Shown here in pieces: positions 19,691 to 26,742 of a DNA stretch of 64,000 nt (position 1 is the stretch's first letter; each line of letters opens with the position of its first letter). The notes under the pieces were generated by a model that worked only from the letters and a program-made list of their open reading frames with translations, made no database searches and was not told the DNA's origin. The stretch comes from Saprospiraceae bacterium (GTDB lineage Bacteria; Bacteroidota; Bacteroidia; Chitinophagales; Saprospiraceae): positions 620,001-684,000 of the forward strand of contig CATQHI010000003.1 in assembly GCA_958295895.1 (NCBI GenBank), written 5' to 3'. A program made the translations under genes and the position numbers.

Positions 19691-20251
19691 GTGGCGGCCG
19701 TCGACTATACTGACGAACGAAGCCTCGTAGCCGCCTGCCTACGTGACGACCGCCGGGCCCAGGAGGCCTTCTATCGCCGCTATGCCCCGGCCGCCCTCAC
19801 GAGTTGCCGCCGCTACGCCCCCGGGCCCGACGAGGCTATGGACCTGCTCAACGGTGGCATGATGAGAGTCTTCGAGCGCCTGGATCAGTTTCGCTGGGAG
19901 GGTAGCCTGGAAGGCTGGGTGAAACGGCTGGTGTTTCACTACACCGTCGATCAGTACCGCCGCCGGCGGCAGCGCCCTACCCTGGAGATCGCCGACTGGG
20001 ATCAGGCCACCGACGATACCGTCACCCACCGCCTCTACGCCGACGACCTCTGCAGGCTTATCGACCTACTGCCGGAGCCCAGTAAGGAGGTCTTCTGGCT
20101 CTTTGCCGTAGAGGGCTACAGCCACGCCGAGATCGCCGGCAAACTTCACTTCAGCGAGGGCAACAGCCGCTGGCACCTCAGCAAGGCCCGCCAACTGCTG
20201 CGCGACCGCCTCGCCCAATCCACCCACCAACACAGCCGTTATGCCGGATAA
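19691..20251 (+). CDS. ECF-type RNA polymerase sigma factor
   Basis: A 186-residue extracytoplasmic-function sigma factor. Region 2 spans about 20-95, with AFYRRYAPAALTSCRRYAPG, DEAMDLLNGGMMRVFERLDQF and the promoter-melting segment EGWVKRLVFHYTVDQYRRRR. Region 4 lies at about 118-172, with LPEPSKEVFWLFAVEGYSHAEIAGKLHFSEGNSRWHLSKARQLLR; this helix-turn-helix reads the -35/-33 element. The start is a GTG one base after the preceding stop, and a sigma-like N-terminus begins at once. The gene overlaps the next one by 11 bases, so translational coupling is likely. By position, the downstream membrane-anchored protein is the probable regulator. Confidence 0.9.
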   Translation: MAAVDYTDERSLVAACLRDDRRAQEAFYRRYAPAALTSCRRYAPGPDEAMDLLNGGMMRVFERLDQFRWEGSLEGWVKRLVFHYTVDQYRRRRQRPTLEIADWDQATDDTVTHRLYADDLCRLIDLLPEPSKEVFWLFAVEGYSHAEIAGKLHFSEGNSRWHLSKARQLLRDRLAQSTHQHSRYAG

Positions 20252-21401
20252 GTTCCCCCCCACCTGGTCCGCCGACGAGGCCTTCTGGAACGAGGCCTGG
20301 CAGGACATGGACCACCGCCTCAGCCAGCGCCGCCGCCGTCGCCGCGGTAGTCCCCTCCCCTGGCTCCTCCTGGCCCTCTTGCTGCTAGGACTGATCGGGG
20401 CGGGCACGCAGGTGCAGTGGTCCTGGCAGGACGCCGAAGCCGTCTCGCCTCCCCCAACCAATCCGACACCCGACCAGCCAACTGGTGGATACATTGCAGA
20501 ACCAGCTGTTGCCCCCCGTTCCGAACCGGAGGCTAGGGACCGGATCGCGAAGGATACCCGCCCAACTGACGGGCACGTTGCTGGGGTAGCTACGCGCAGG
20601 CTTGCACCGGCGCGCCCCGCCCAACCGGACGTAGCGCCGCCGGTTTTCCCATATGAAGAAAATAGGGTCATAGCCCTTCCTACGCTACCTATCGCGCTAC
20701 TTGACGTTCCGCTCAGCTTACCACATCCGGTGGTTGTGGAGGAGATTATCCCCGTCGAGAAGCCGGTGAGGGTGGTCGTGGCACTGGGGGCTAGCACGTA
20801 TACGACCTCCCGGCGGCTGGGTGGCTTTGCCGAGGTAGACTACCTGGTGGTGCGGGGACGCTGGCAGTTTCCGCTGGCCCTGCGCTACGACTACGGGGCC
20901 AGGGAGGTGAGTGCCGATCCGCTGACGCCGCAGGAGCTGCTCGACTTTTTCAATCGTACGGGAATCGTGGCCGGAAACAACAGGGCCGGAGCCTCGGAGG
21001 TCCTGTACACCCACGAGCTATCGCTACGTACCGGAGTGATGCGCGCCCTGGACCGTAGCGCCCGCTTGACCCTAGGTGCCGGGGTCGGACTGCGGTTTAC
21101 CCTGGCCGGTGAGGGACCGGTAGTTTCGGGCGTACCCGGAGTAGGCGCCCTGGAACGTGCTGCCCTGAATAGTAGCGCCGCCCTATCTTCATTTAGTTCG
21201 CCGGTAAATTCGGTCGGTCCCTACCTCGATCCCCGCATCCACCGCTGGGGCGCAGATGGCTGGCTGCAACTGCGGTACGGGTTTGGGCGCAGCTGGGGCG
21301 TGCTGTTGGGTACCAGCCACACTTTCACACCTATCTACCGGGAGGAGCGGCTGGACGTGGATCGGACGCGTATCGAAGTGGGGCTTACCAAAGGGTTCTG
21401 A
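20241..21401 (+). CDS. Inner-membrane-anchored protein with C-terminal barrel-like domain; candidate sigma regulator
   Basis: Unnamed family, 386 residues. The N-terminal ~38 residues are cytoplasm-like, with an arginine cluster at 30-35. A single membrane helix (PWLLLALLLLGLIGAG, about 40-55) and a proline-rich linker to about residue 175 follow. The final ~200 residues resemble an outer-membrane barrel (VVVALGASTYTTSRRLGGFAEVDY, then LTLGAGVGLRFTLAG, ending RIEVGLTKGF). The gene begins 11 bases inside the ECF sigma gene. This layout, with a short cytosolic piece, one helix and a long periplasmic part, is what an anti-sigma factor needs. No recognised anti-sigma domain is visible, so the role is inferred. 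Confidence 0.6.
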   Translation: MPDKFPPTWSADEAFWNEAWQDMDHRLSQRRRRRRGSPLPWLLLALLLLGLIGAGTQVQWSWQDAEAVSPPPTNPTPDQPTGGYIAEPAVAPRSEPEARDRIAKDTRPTDGHVAGVATRRLAPARPAQPDVAPPVFPYEENRVIALPTLPIALLDVPLSLPHPVVVEEIIPVEKPVRVVVALGASTYTTSRRLGGFAEVDYLVVRGRWQFPLALRYDYGAREVSADPLTPQELLDFFNRTGIVAGNNRAGASEVLYTHELSLRTGVMRALDRSARLTLGAGVGLRFTLAGEGPVVSGVPGVGALERAALNSSAALSSFSSPVNSVGPYLDPRIHRWGADGWLQLRYGFGRSWGVLLGTSHTFTPIYREERLDVDRTRIEVGLTKGF

Positions 21402-21407
21402 AATGCC

Positions 21408-21415
21408 TACCTTTG
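21408..21415 (+). promoter_or_regulatory. Candidate -7 box (TACCTTTG)
   Basis: An exact match to TAnnTTTG, 22 bases before the ATG at 21438 and 6 bases after the stop of the preceding gene. It probably starts the transcript of the conserved small protein, the thioesterase and exonuclease III, whose genes overlap. Confidence 0.45.
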
Positions 21416-21437
21416 CGGGCCATTTGCGCAAGAGCCC

Positions 21438-21839
21438 ATGAAAAAAGACATTTCCCCCCCCGCGGTCACCGACGTAGCCGTCGCCGTGGTGCCCCGGCAG
21501 GAGGACGCCGAAGACCTCTGGGACATCTACCTCATCAATCTGCGCGCTACGCCGCTGGAGAACGTACTCGTGACCAGTCAGGGTTACGGGAGTGTCGACG
21601 GGGTGGATAAGACGACTACGGTGCTCCGCCACTTTCACCAGACGCTGCCACCACGGGAAGCCGTGAAGATTGAGCCCATTCAGCCCGATCTGTTTGAGAT
21701 CAGCAACGAGTACTGGGTAAGCTTCAATGACGGCGAACACATGCTCGATAAGCGCTATGTGTTTGCCCCCGGCACCATCGGGGATGATGCCCTGACCGAG
21801 CTTCCCGTACTCGATCGCCCCGGAGTGATGCAGCAATGA
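21438..21839 (+). CDS. Conserved Bacteroidota protein of unknown function
   Basis: A 133-residue cytosolic protein without signal peptide. Blocks such as DLWDIYLINLRATPLENVLVTSQGYG, LRHFHQTLPPREAVKIEPI and NEYWVSFNDGEHMLDKRYVF belong to a small protein conserved across Bacteroidota. From memory, some entries label it a phenylalanyl-tRNA synthetase alpha subunit, but it has no class II synthetase motif and real pheS is at 15441. The fold looks like an all-beta sandwich. It overlaps the thioesterase gene by four bases (ATGA), indicating one operon. Function unknown. Confidence 0.75.
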   Translation: MKKDISPPAVTDVAVAVVPRQEDAEDLWDIYLINLRATPLENVLVTSQGYGSVDGVDKTTTVLRHFHQTLPPREAVKIEPIQPDLFEISNEYWVSFNDGEHMLDKRYVFAPGTIGDDALTELPVLDRPGVMQQ

Positions 21840-22363
21840 GCCGGCCGGCCCCCAAGCGCGTAGCCGATAGCTTCACCACGATGTCGGAGCTGGTGATGCC
21901 CAACGATACCAACCCGCAGGATAACCTCATGGGCGGCAATATGCTGCGGTGGATGGACATCTGCTGCGCCATCTGCGCCGGTAAGCACTGCGCCCGTCCG
22001 GTGGTGACCGCCAGCGTCGACAACGTGGCCTTCCAGAGCGCCATTCGCAACGGGGAGGTGATCACCCTGGAGGCGAGCGTTACCCGGGCCTTTAACACGA
22101 GCATCGAGGTCTACGTGGAGGTCTTTGCCGCCACCATGCAGGGCACCCATCCGCGCCGCACCCATCATGCCTACTTCACCTTCGTGGCCCTGGATAAGGA
22201 CAACGGCTCCCCGGTGCCCGTGCCGGAGCTTTTACCACTGACCGAGATCGAGCAGCAGCGCTATGCCGCAGCCCTCCGCCGCCGCGAGCTGCGCCTGGTG
22301 CTAGCCGGACGGATGAAGCCGAGCGAGGCCAGTCAACTACAGGAACTCTTCGCCACGCCATGA
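21836..22363 (+). CDS. Acyl-CoA thioesterase, hotdog fold (YciA-like)
   Basis: A 175-residue hotdog enzyme that hydrolyses acyl-CoA to free acid and CoA. The core motif lies in PNDTNPQDNLMGGNMLRWMD, matching the acidic catalytic region of YciA/BACH-type thioesterases; the aspartate of MD and the asparagine/glycine stretch line the active site. VVTASVDNVAFQSAIRNGEVITLEASVT matches the central helix and strand. It starts within an ATGA overlap with the preceding gene and ends in an ATGA overlap with exonuclease III. Chain-length preference cannot be read from sequence. Confidence 0.88.
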   Translation: MSRPAPKRVADSFTTMSELVMPNDTNPQDNLMGGNMLRWMDICCAICAGKHCARPVVTASVDNVAFQSAIRNGEVITLEASVTRAFNTSIEVYVEVFAATMQGTHPRRTHHAYFTFVALDKDNGSPVPVPELLPLTEIEQQRYAAALRRRELRLVLAGRMKPSEASQLQELFATP

Positions 22364-23130
22364 GGATCGTCACCTACAACGTCAACGGCATCCGCGCCGC
22401 CCTAAAGAAGGGCCTGGCCGAGTGGGCGGCCGAGACGGATATTGACATCCTTTGTCTACAGGAGACCAAGGCCACCCCGGAGCAGGTCGACATGGCAGAA
22501 TTAGCTGAGATGGGACTACGCTTTGGTGCCTGGCACAGTGCAACGAGCAAAAAGGGCTACTCCGGCGTACTCACCCTGAGTCGGCAGGCCCCCGACCTGG
22601 TAGTGGAGGGTTGCCAGTTGGACGTATACGACTGCGAGGGCCGCGTGATCCGTACCGACTTCGGCGACCTTACCATCCTAAACTGCTACTTCCCCAACGG
22701 CGGGCAGGGCGACCACCGGCAGGAGTACAAGTACCGCTTCCTGGATGACTTCCTGGCCTTCGTACAGGACCTCCGCAAGACAAGGCCTCATCTATTGGTC
22801 GTGGGCGACTACAATATCGCCCACCACCCCATCGACCTGCACGACCCCAAACGCAACGAGACCACTACGGGCTTCCTACCGGAGGAGCGGGAGTGGATGA
22901 CCAAGTGGTTCGCTGCCTCGGACACCGTCGATACCTTGCGCCACCTCTACCCCGACCGGGAGATGTACAGCTGGTGGAGCTACCGCGCGAACGCCCGCAA
23001 CAATAACAAAGGCTGGCGCATTGACTACCATAGCCTTAGCCGCAGCTACCTGGATCGGCTGGTGGATGTGCAGCACCTTACCGAGGCTAAGCATAGTGAT
23101 CACTGTCCTATTTTGCTGGAGCTCCGGTAA
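22360..23130 (+). CDS. xth: Exodeoxyribonuclease III / AP endonuclease
   Basis: A 256-residue exonuclease-endonuclease-phosphatase family DNA repair enzyme. It cleaves abasic sites and trims 3' blocks in base excision repair. Active-site blocks are ITYNVNGIRAA-like (IVTYNVNGIRAALKKGL), LCLQETKA with the metal-binding glutamate (about residue 34), GDYNIAH, WWSYR, and WRIDYHSLS...SDHCPI with the catalytic histidine near the C-terminus. YNIAHHPIDLHDPK is the variant typical of the Bacteroidota ExoIII group. It is the last gene of a three-gene overlapping operon and is followed by a palindromic repeat. Length is normal. Confidence 0.95.
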   Translation: MRIVTYNVNGIRAALKKGLAEWAAETDIDILCLQETKATPEQVDMAELAEMGLRFGAWHSATSKKGYSGVLTLSRQAPDLVVEGCQLDVYDCEGRVIRTDFGDLTILNCYFPNGGQGDHRQEYKYRFLDDFLAFVQDLRKTRPHLLVVGDYNIAHHPIDLHDPKRNETTTGFLPEEREWMTKWFAASDTVDTLRHLYPDREMYSWWSYRANARNNNKGWRIDYHSLSRSYLDRLVDVQHLTEAKHSDHCPILLELR

Positions 23131-23160
23131 GCGTTATGTGGCGCCTGCGGCGCAGTGTGT

Positions 23161-23276
23161 TTACCACGGATTATTCACGGATAGAACACAGATTTGCCAC
23201 AGATTATCTGTACCTGCGGTGCAAACCTCATAGGGTATAATCCGTGATCCATCCGTGGCAAATCCGTGGTGACAAA
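23161..23276. repeat. Palindromic intergenic element of the CACGGAT type
   Basis: The left part (from 23161) and right part (23237-23276) form an inverted repeat built on iterated ACCACGGATT / CACGGAT units, about 31 bases with six or seven mismatches. It lies between exonuclease III and the cysteine desulfurase, both on the plus strand. Its arms differ from the AACCGCAGAGG family. A GTG inside its right arm (23266) opens the long frame of the next gene and is probably not the real start. Confidence 0.7.
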
Positions 23277-23313
23277 CTGTAGCGGAGCTGCTCCCAACAA
23301 AATCATACCTCCC

Positions 23314-24435
23314 TTGAGAATTTTCCTAGACAACGCCGCCACCACCCCCCTAGACCCCGAGGTACTCGCCACCATGACCCAGGTGATGGCCGACACCTAC
23401 GGCAACCCCTCCAGTATCCACGCCGAGGGGCGCAAGGCGCGTAGTCTGATCGAAGCGGCCCGCAAGACCGTCGCCAACGCCCTGAACTGTAGCATCGGGG
23501 AGATATTCTTCACGTCCGGGGGCACCGAAGCCAATAATATGGCGCTCAAAAATGCCGTGCGCGACCTCGGCGTACGGCGCATCATCTCCTCCCCCCTCGA
23601 GCACCACTGTGTGCTACATAGTCTAGAGGCGATCCGGGCGACGGGGGCAGCCGAGATCGACATGGTAGCGATAGATGGTAAAGGCCACGTCGATCTGGCC
23701 GACCTTGAACGGCGACTGGCGAGCGATGACCGCAAAACACTGGTGAGCCTCATGCACGCCAACAACGAGATCGGTAACCTGCTGCCGCTGGAGGAAGTGG
23801 CTCAGTTGTGCGGGGACGCGGGTGCATACTTTCACTGCGACACCGTCCAGACCATGGGCTACTACCCGATCGACCTGGCAGCTACCCGTGTAAGTTTTCT
23901 TTCCGGTTCGGCGCATAAGTTCTACGGGCCGAAGGGCGTAGGCTTCGTCTACATCAATAGTGATAATATCGTCGGGCCCTATCTGGACGGCGGAGCGCAG
24001 GAGAGAAACATGCGGGGGGGTACCGAGAATATTTACGGCATCGTCGGACTGGCCAAGGCCCTACAGCGGGCCGTGGAGCAGCGGGAGGTACGGATGAGGC
24101 ATATGCACGAGCTCAAAGCCTATTTCATGGAGCAGCTACGTGTCCGCTACCCGGAGGTAACCTTCAATGGCGATCCGCAGCGCGGGCACGCGAAGGTGCT
24201 TTCGGTAAGCTTTCCCCAGTCGCCGAAGGGGGACCTACTGCTGATGAACCTGGACTTGAACGGTATTTCGGCTAGTGGCGGTTCGGCCTGCTCGAGTGGT
24301 ATCGACGTGGGCTCGCACGTCGTGGGGCATTTGTACCCGGATTCGCCGCGGCATACTATTCGGTTTAGCTTTAGTCACCACAATACGCGGGAGGAGGTGG
24401 ATGCGGTAGTGGAGAAGTTGGAAGGAATGCTTTAG
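23314..24435 (+). CDS. Cysteine desulfurase (IscS/NifS class V aminotransferase)
   Basis: A PLP enzyme that removes sulfur from L-cysteine for Fe-S clusters and thio-modifications. From a TTG at 23314 the protein is 373 residues and begins MRIFLDNAATTPLDPEV, the normal family start. A GTG at 23266 inside the repeat would add 16 residues. Key parts are TSGGTEANN, HANNEIGN, the PLP lysine in SGSAHKFYGPKGVGF (about residue 200), MRGGTENI, and the catalytic cysteine loop GSACSSGIDV (about 327-336). The SACSSG loop marks the group I (IscS/NifS) type rather than SufS. No iscU or suf genes are adjacent. Confidence 0.92.
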   Translation: MRIFLDNAATTPLDPEVLATMTQVMADTYGNPSSIHAEGRKARSLIEAARKTVANALNCSIGEIFFTSGGTEANNMALKNAVRDLGVRRIISSPLEHHCVLHSLEAIRATGAAEIDMVAIDGKGHVDLADLERRLASDDRKTLVSLMHANNEIGNLLPLEEVAQLCGDAGAYFHCDTVQTMGYYPIDLAATRVSFLSGSAHKFYGPKGVGFVYINSDNIVGPYLDGGAQERNMRGGTENIYGIVGLAKALQRAVEQREVRMRHMHELKAYFMEQLRVRYPEVTFNGDPQRGHAKVLSVSFPQSPKGDLLLMNLDLNGISASGGSACSSGIDVGSHVVGHLYPDSPRHTIRFSFSHHNTREEVDAVVEKLEGML

Positions 24436-24455
24436 CTATTTCTTAACGTGGCGAC

Positions 24456-24487
24456 TTTGGAACTGACTGGTGAGGAACCTATCTTAC
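24456..24487 (+). promoter_or_regulatory. Candidate promoter of the lipoprotein gene
   Basis: TTTG (24456-24459) and TATCTTAC (24480-24487) are 20 bases apart, the spacing reported for Bacteroidota -33 and -7 elements. The start codon at 24503 is 15 bases further on. This is the best-supported promoter in the window because both boxes are present. Confidence 0.5.
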
Positions 24488-24502
24488 CGTAAATCCCGGT
24501 CC

Positions 24503-25051
24503 ATGCCATCTAGCTATACTACCATTCTTCTACTTTTCTGCGCTGGGCTATCGTTGACCGGATGCGAAAAGGATGGTATTGACCCCGCACAAGTGTTACT
24601 AAGTTTCACTCCTATGGAAAGTGAGGTGTACCAGCCCCTTTCCCTTGAGTTAGAATACGTACGTACGATCATACCGAGAGAAGACACCTACGCTATCGGT
24701 GGATTGGACCGGCGTCCGACTGGCGATCAGGATCATCGTAGCCCATACCTAAACGAACTTATTCGCTTTAATACGGGTGTTCAGCAAGTTGCGACAGTTA
24801 CCGGCCCGGGGCGCATTGCGGGCATCCAGCCACGCTTTGGTACGGCTGCTCTGGTGAATGTGCTCTCAGGAGATACGATTCGGGTCAGGACGTGTGTACC
24901 GGACTATATCGCGCTGAGTCAACCGTTGGACATGGGCGGAGGCGGGGTGTATGGTATCGAAGTCCAGTTTGATCCCGATAATGTACACGAGATCGAGGGG
25001 GAGCTCTTTTTAGACTTTACGGGAACCGTCGGGGAACCGGGGGCAGAGTAA
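24503..25051 (+). CDS. Hypothetical lipoprotein
   Basis: Not recognised. The 182-residue protein has signal peptide MPSSYTTILLLFCAGLSLTGC with lipobox LTGC (cysteine 21). The mature chain is beta-rich with no repeats or catalytic motif that I can name (SFTPMESEVYQPLSLELEYVR, FNTGVQQVATVTGPGR). The ATG at 24503 was preferred over an upstream GTG because it directly precedes the signal peptide and lies 15 bases after a promoter-like box. GC is slightly lower than in its neighbours. It ends 48 bases before gatB. Confidence 0.6.
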   Translation: MPSSYTTILLLFCAGLSLTGCEKDGIDPAQVLLSFTPMESEVYQPLSLELEYVRTIIPREDTYAIGGLDRRPTGDQDHRSPYLNELIRFNTGVQQVATVTGPGRIAGIQPRFGTAALVNVLSGDTIRVRTCVPDYIALSQPLDMGGGGVYGIEVQFDPDNVHEIEGELFLDFTGTVGEPGAE

Positions 25052-25099
25052 CTTGCGGCCTGCCGCCCCGATAGCTATAGGGGAAGACTGCATCATACT

Positions 25100-26545
25100 A
25101 TGTGGGAGACCGTTATTGGACTAGAGGCGCACGTACAGCTCGCTACGGAGAGCAAGGCTTTCTGTGCCGACCTTAATCTTTTTGGAGGGGTGCCAAATGA
25201 TCACATCAGTGTAGTAAGCCTCGGCTACCCCGGCACCCTACCCTACCTCAATGAGCGGCAGGTGGAGTACGCCGTGCGGCTCGGCCTCGCTCTCGGCTGT
25301 AGGATCAATCGCCGTAGCACCTTCGACCGTAAAAATTACTTCTACGCCGACCTGCCGAAAGGTTACCAAATTACGCAGGACGAATCGCCGATCTGTATGG
25401 GGGGTGCGCTACCCATCCGGTACACCGATGCCGAGGGGCGGGAGGTCAACCGGGAGGTGCAGATCCACCACATCCACATGGAGGAGGATGCCGGTAAGTC
25501 CATCCACGCGGAGGGCGAACCCTTTAGCCGCGTCGACCTTAATCGTGCCGGCACTCCCCTCCTGGAGATCGTCACCGAGCCCAACCTCCGCAGCGCCGAG
25601 GAGGTCGATGCATTCATGAGCGCCATGCGCCGGCTCGTGCGCTGGCTTGGTATCAGCGACGGCAACATGGAGGAGGGCAGTCTGCGCTGCGATGTCAACA
25701 TCAGCGTACGTCCTACCGGACAGGCCGCCTACGGCACCCGCGCCGAAATCAAGAACATGAACTCCATGCGGTTCGCCCGCCGGGCCATCATCTACGAGGT
25801 CGAGCGGCAGATCGGTATCTTGGAAGCGGGTGACACGGTACAGCAGCAGACACGACAGTTCGATCCTCAGTCCGGAACCACCTCCGCCCTACGCGACAAG
25901 GAGGATGCCCACGACTACCGCTACTTCCCCGATCCGGACCTGCCACCGGTGGTGCTCTCCGAAACTTACGTGCAAAAACTTCGCGCGGACATGGGCACCC
26001 TCCCCTGGCAGGCCGACGCGCAACTCCTCGAGCTTGCCCTTACTCCAGAGGACGTCGCCCTGATCGCCGAGGACCGCCACCACTTCGCTACCTTCCTCCA
26101 CTACGCCGCGGCTTCCCCCTCCGTACCCGAGCTCAGCAAGCTGTGGATCAACCGCATCCTACCCCACCTCCAGCAGCAGGAGCAGCAGCAGCAGCAGGAG
26201 CTCAGGCTTACCCCCCAGCAGCTCGCCGGCTTACAGCAACTTATCGCCGCGGGCAAGGTCAGCGCCGCCAACGCCGCCTCCCGCCTCCTACCGGACCTAC
26301 TAGAGCGCCCCGGCGATCCGCAAGAACGTGCCGAGGTACTGGGACTGATCCAGAACACCGACACCGACTTCCTCCGCCAGGTGGCCGGCGAGGTCATTGC
26401 CGCTCACCCCAGTAAGGTCTCTGCATACCGGGGCGGCAAGAAGGGGTTGATCGGCTTTTTTATGGGCGAGGTGATGAGGCGTAGTGGGGGAAGTGCGGAG
26501 CCGAAGGAAACACAGGCGCTGCTGCGGGGTATGTTAGATAGCTGA
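25100..26545 (+). CDS. gatB: Aspartyl/glutamyl-tRNA amidotransferase subunit B
   Basis: Kinase/transamidase subunit of GatCAB, which converts misacylated Glu-tRNA(Gln) or Asp-tRNA(Asn) to the correct aminoacyl-tRNA. The 481-residue protein begins MWETVIGLEAHVQL and holds the GatB signature around DRKNYFYADLPKGYQITQ. It continues with MEEGSLRCDVNISVRP and HDYRYFPDPDLPPV. The C-terminal YqeY-like tail domain (about 330-481) binds tRNA. An unusual glutamine tract from a CAG-rich stretch (26171-26200) lies at its start. gatA and gatC are elsewhere. A palindromic repeat follows the stop. Confidence 0.96.
   Translation: MWETVIGLEAHVQLATESKAFCADLNLFGGVPNDHISVVSLGYPGTLPYLNERQVEYAVRLGLALGCRINRRSTFDRKNYFYADLPKGYQITQDESPICMGGALPIRYTDAEGREVNREVQIHHIHMEEDAGKSIHAEGEPFSRVDLNRAGTPLLEIVTEPNLRSAEEVDAFMSAMRRLVRWLGISDGNMEEGSLRCDVNISVRPTGQAAYGTRAEIKNMNSMRFARRAIIYEVERQIGILEAGDTVQQQTRQFDPQSGTTSALRDKEDAHDYRYFPDPDLPPVVLSETYVQKLRADMGTLPWQADAQLLELALTPEDVALIAEDRHHFATFLHYAAASPSVPELSKLWINRILPHLQQQEQQQQQELRLTPQQLAGLQQLIAAGKVSAANAASRLLPDLLERPGDPQERAEVLGLIQNTDTDFLRQVAGEVIAAHPSKVSAYRGGKKGLIGFFMGEVMRRSGGSAEPKETQALLRGMLDS
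26171..26200 (+). repeat. CAG/GAG codon repeat inside gatB
   Basis: Ten codons, eight CAG and two GAG, encode a glutamine/glutamate run at about residues 358-367 of GatB. The run sits at the hinge before the C-terminal tail domain. Such a microsatellite may vary in length between strains; in-frame changes of three bases would be tolerated. Confidence 0.8.
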
Positions 26546-26579
26546 TCGTTCGCGGACGCAGATAGTGCAGTAAAAAATC

Positions 26580-26653
26580 TACCGCAGAGTGCGCAGAGTA
26601 CCGCAGAGACACATCTAATGACGGCTCTGCGTCCCTCTGCGCACTCTGCGGTT
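26580..26653. repeat. Palindromic dispersed element, copy 2 (AACCGCAGAGG family)
   Basis: Arms at about 26580-26608 and 26625-26653 match at 25 of 29 positions around a 16-base loop, the tightest of the three copies. The conserved outer half (ACCGCAGAGTGCGCAGAG) is perfectly paired. It lies between gatB and the GH13 gene, both on the plus strand, so it may cut read-through from gatB. Confidence 0.82.
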
Positions 26654-26742
26654 GAATAAAAAGTTGTACCAAGTCAGCTTTAGCGTAAGCCCTTACGTCA
26701 CCGCGGTGCATAACACTTTTGTCGCAGTTTTCTTACGGAGCA

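Noticed and set aside
21438-21839. Second phenylalanyl-tRNA synthetase alpha gene
   Set aside because: It lacks class II synthetase motifs and is only 133 residues; treated as a conserved protein of unknown function.
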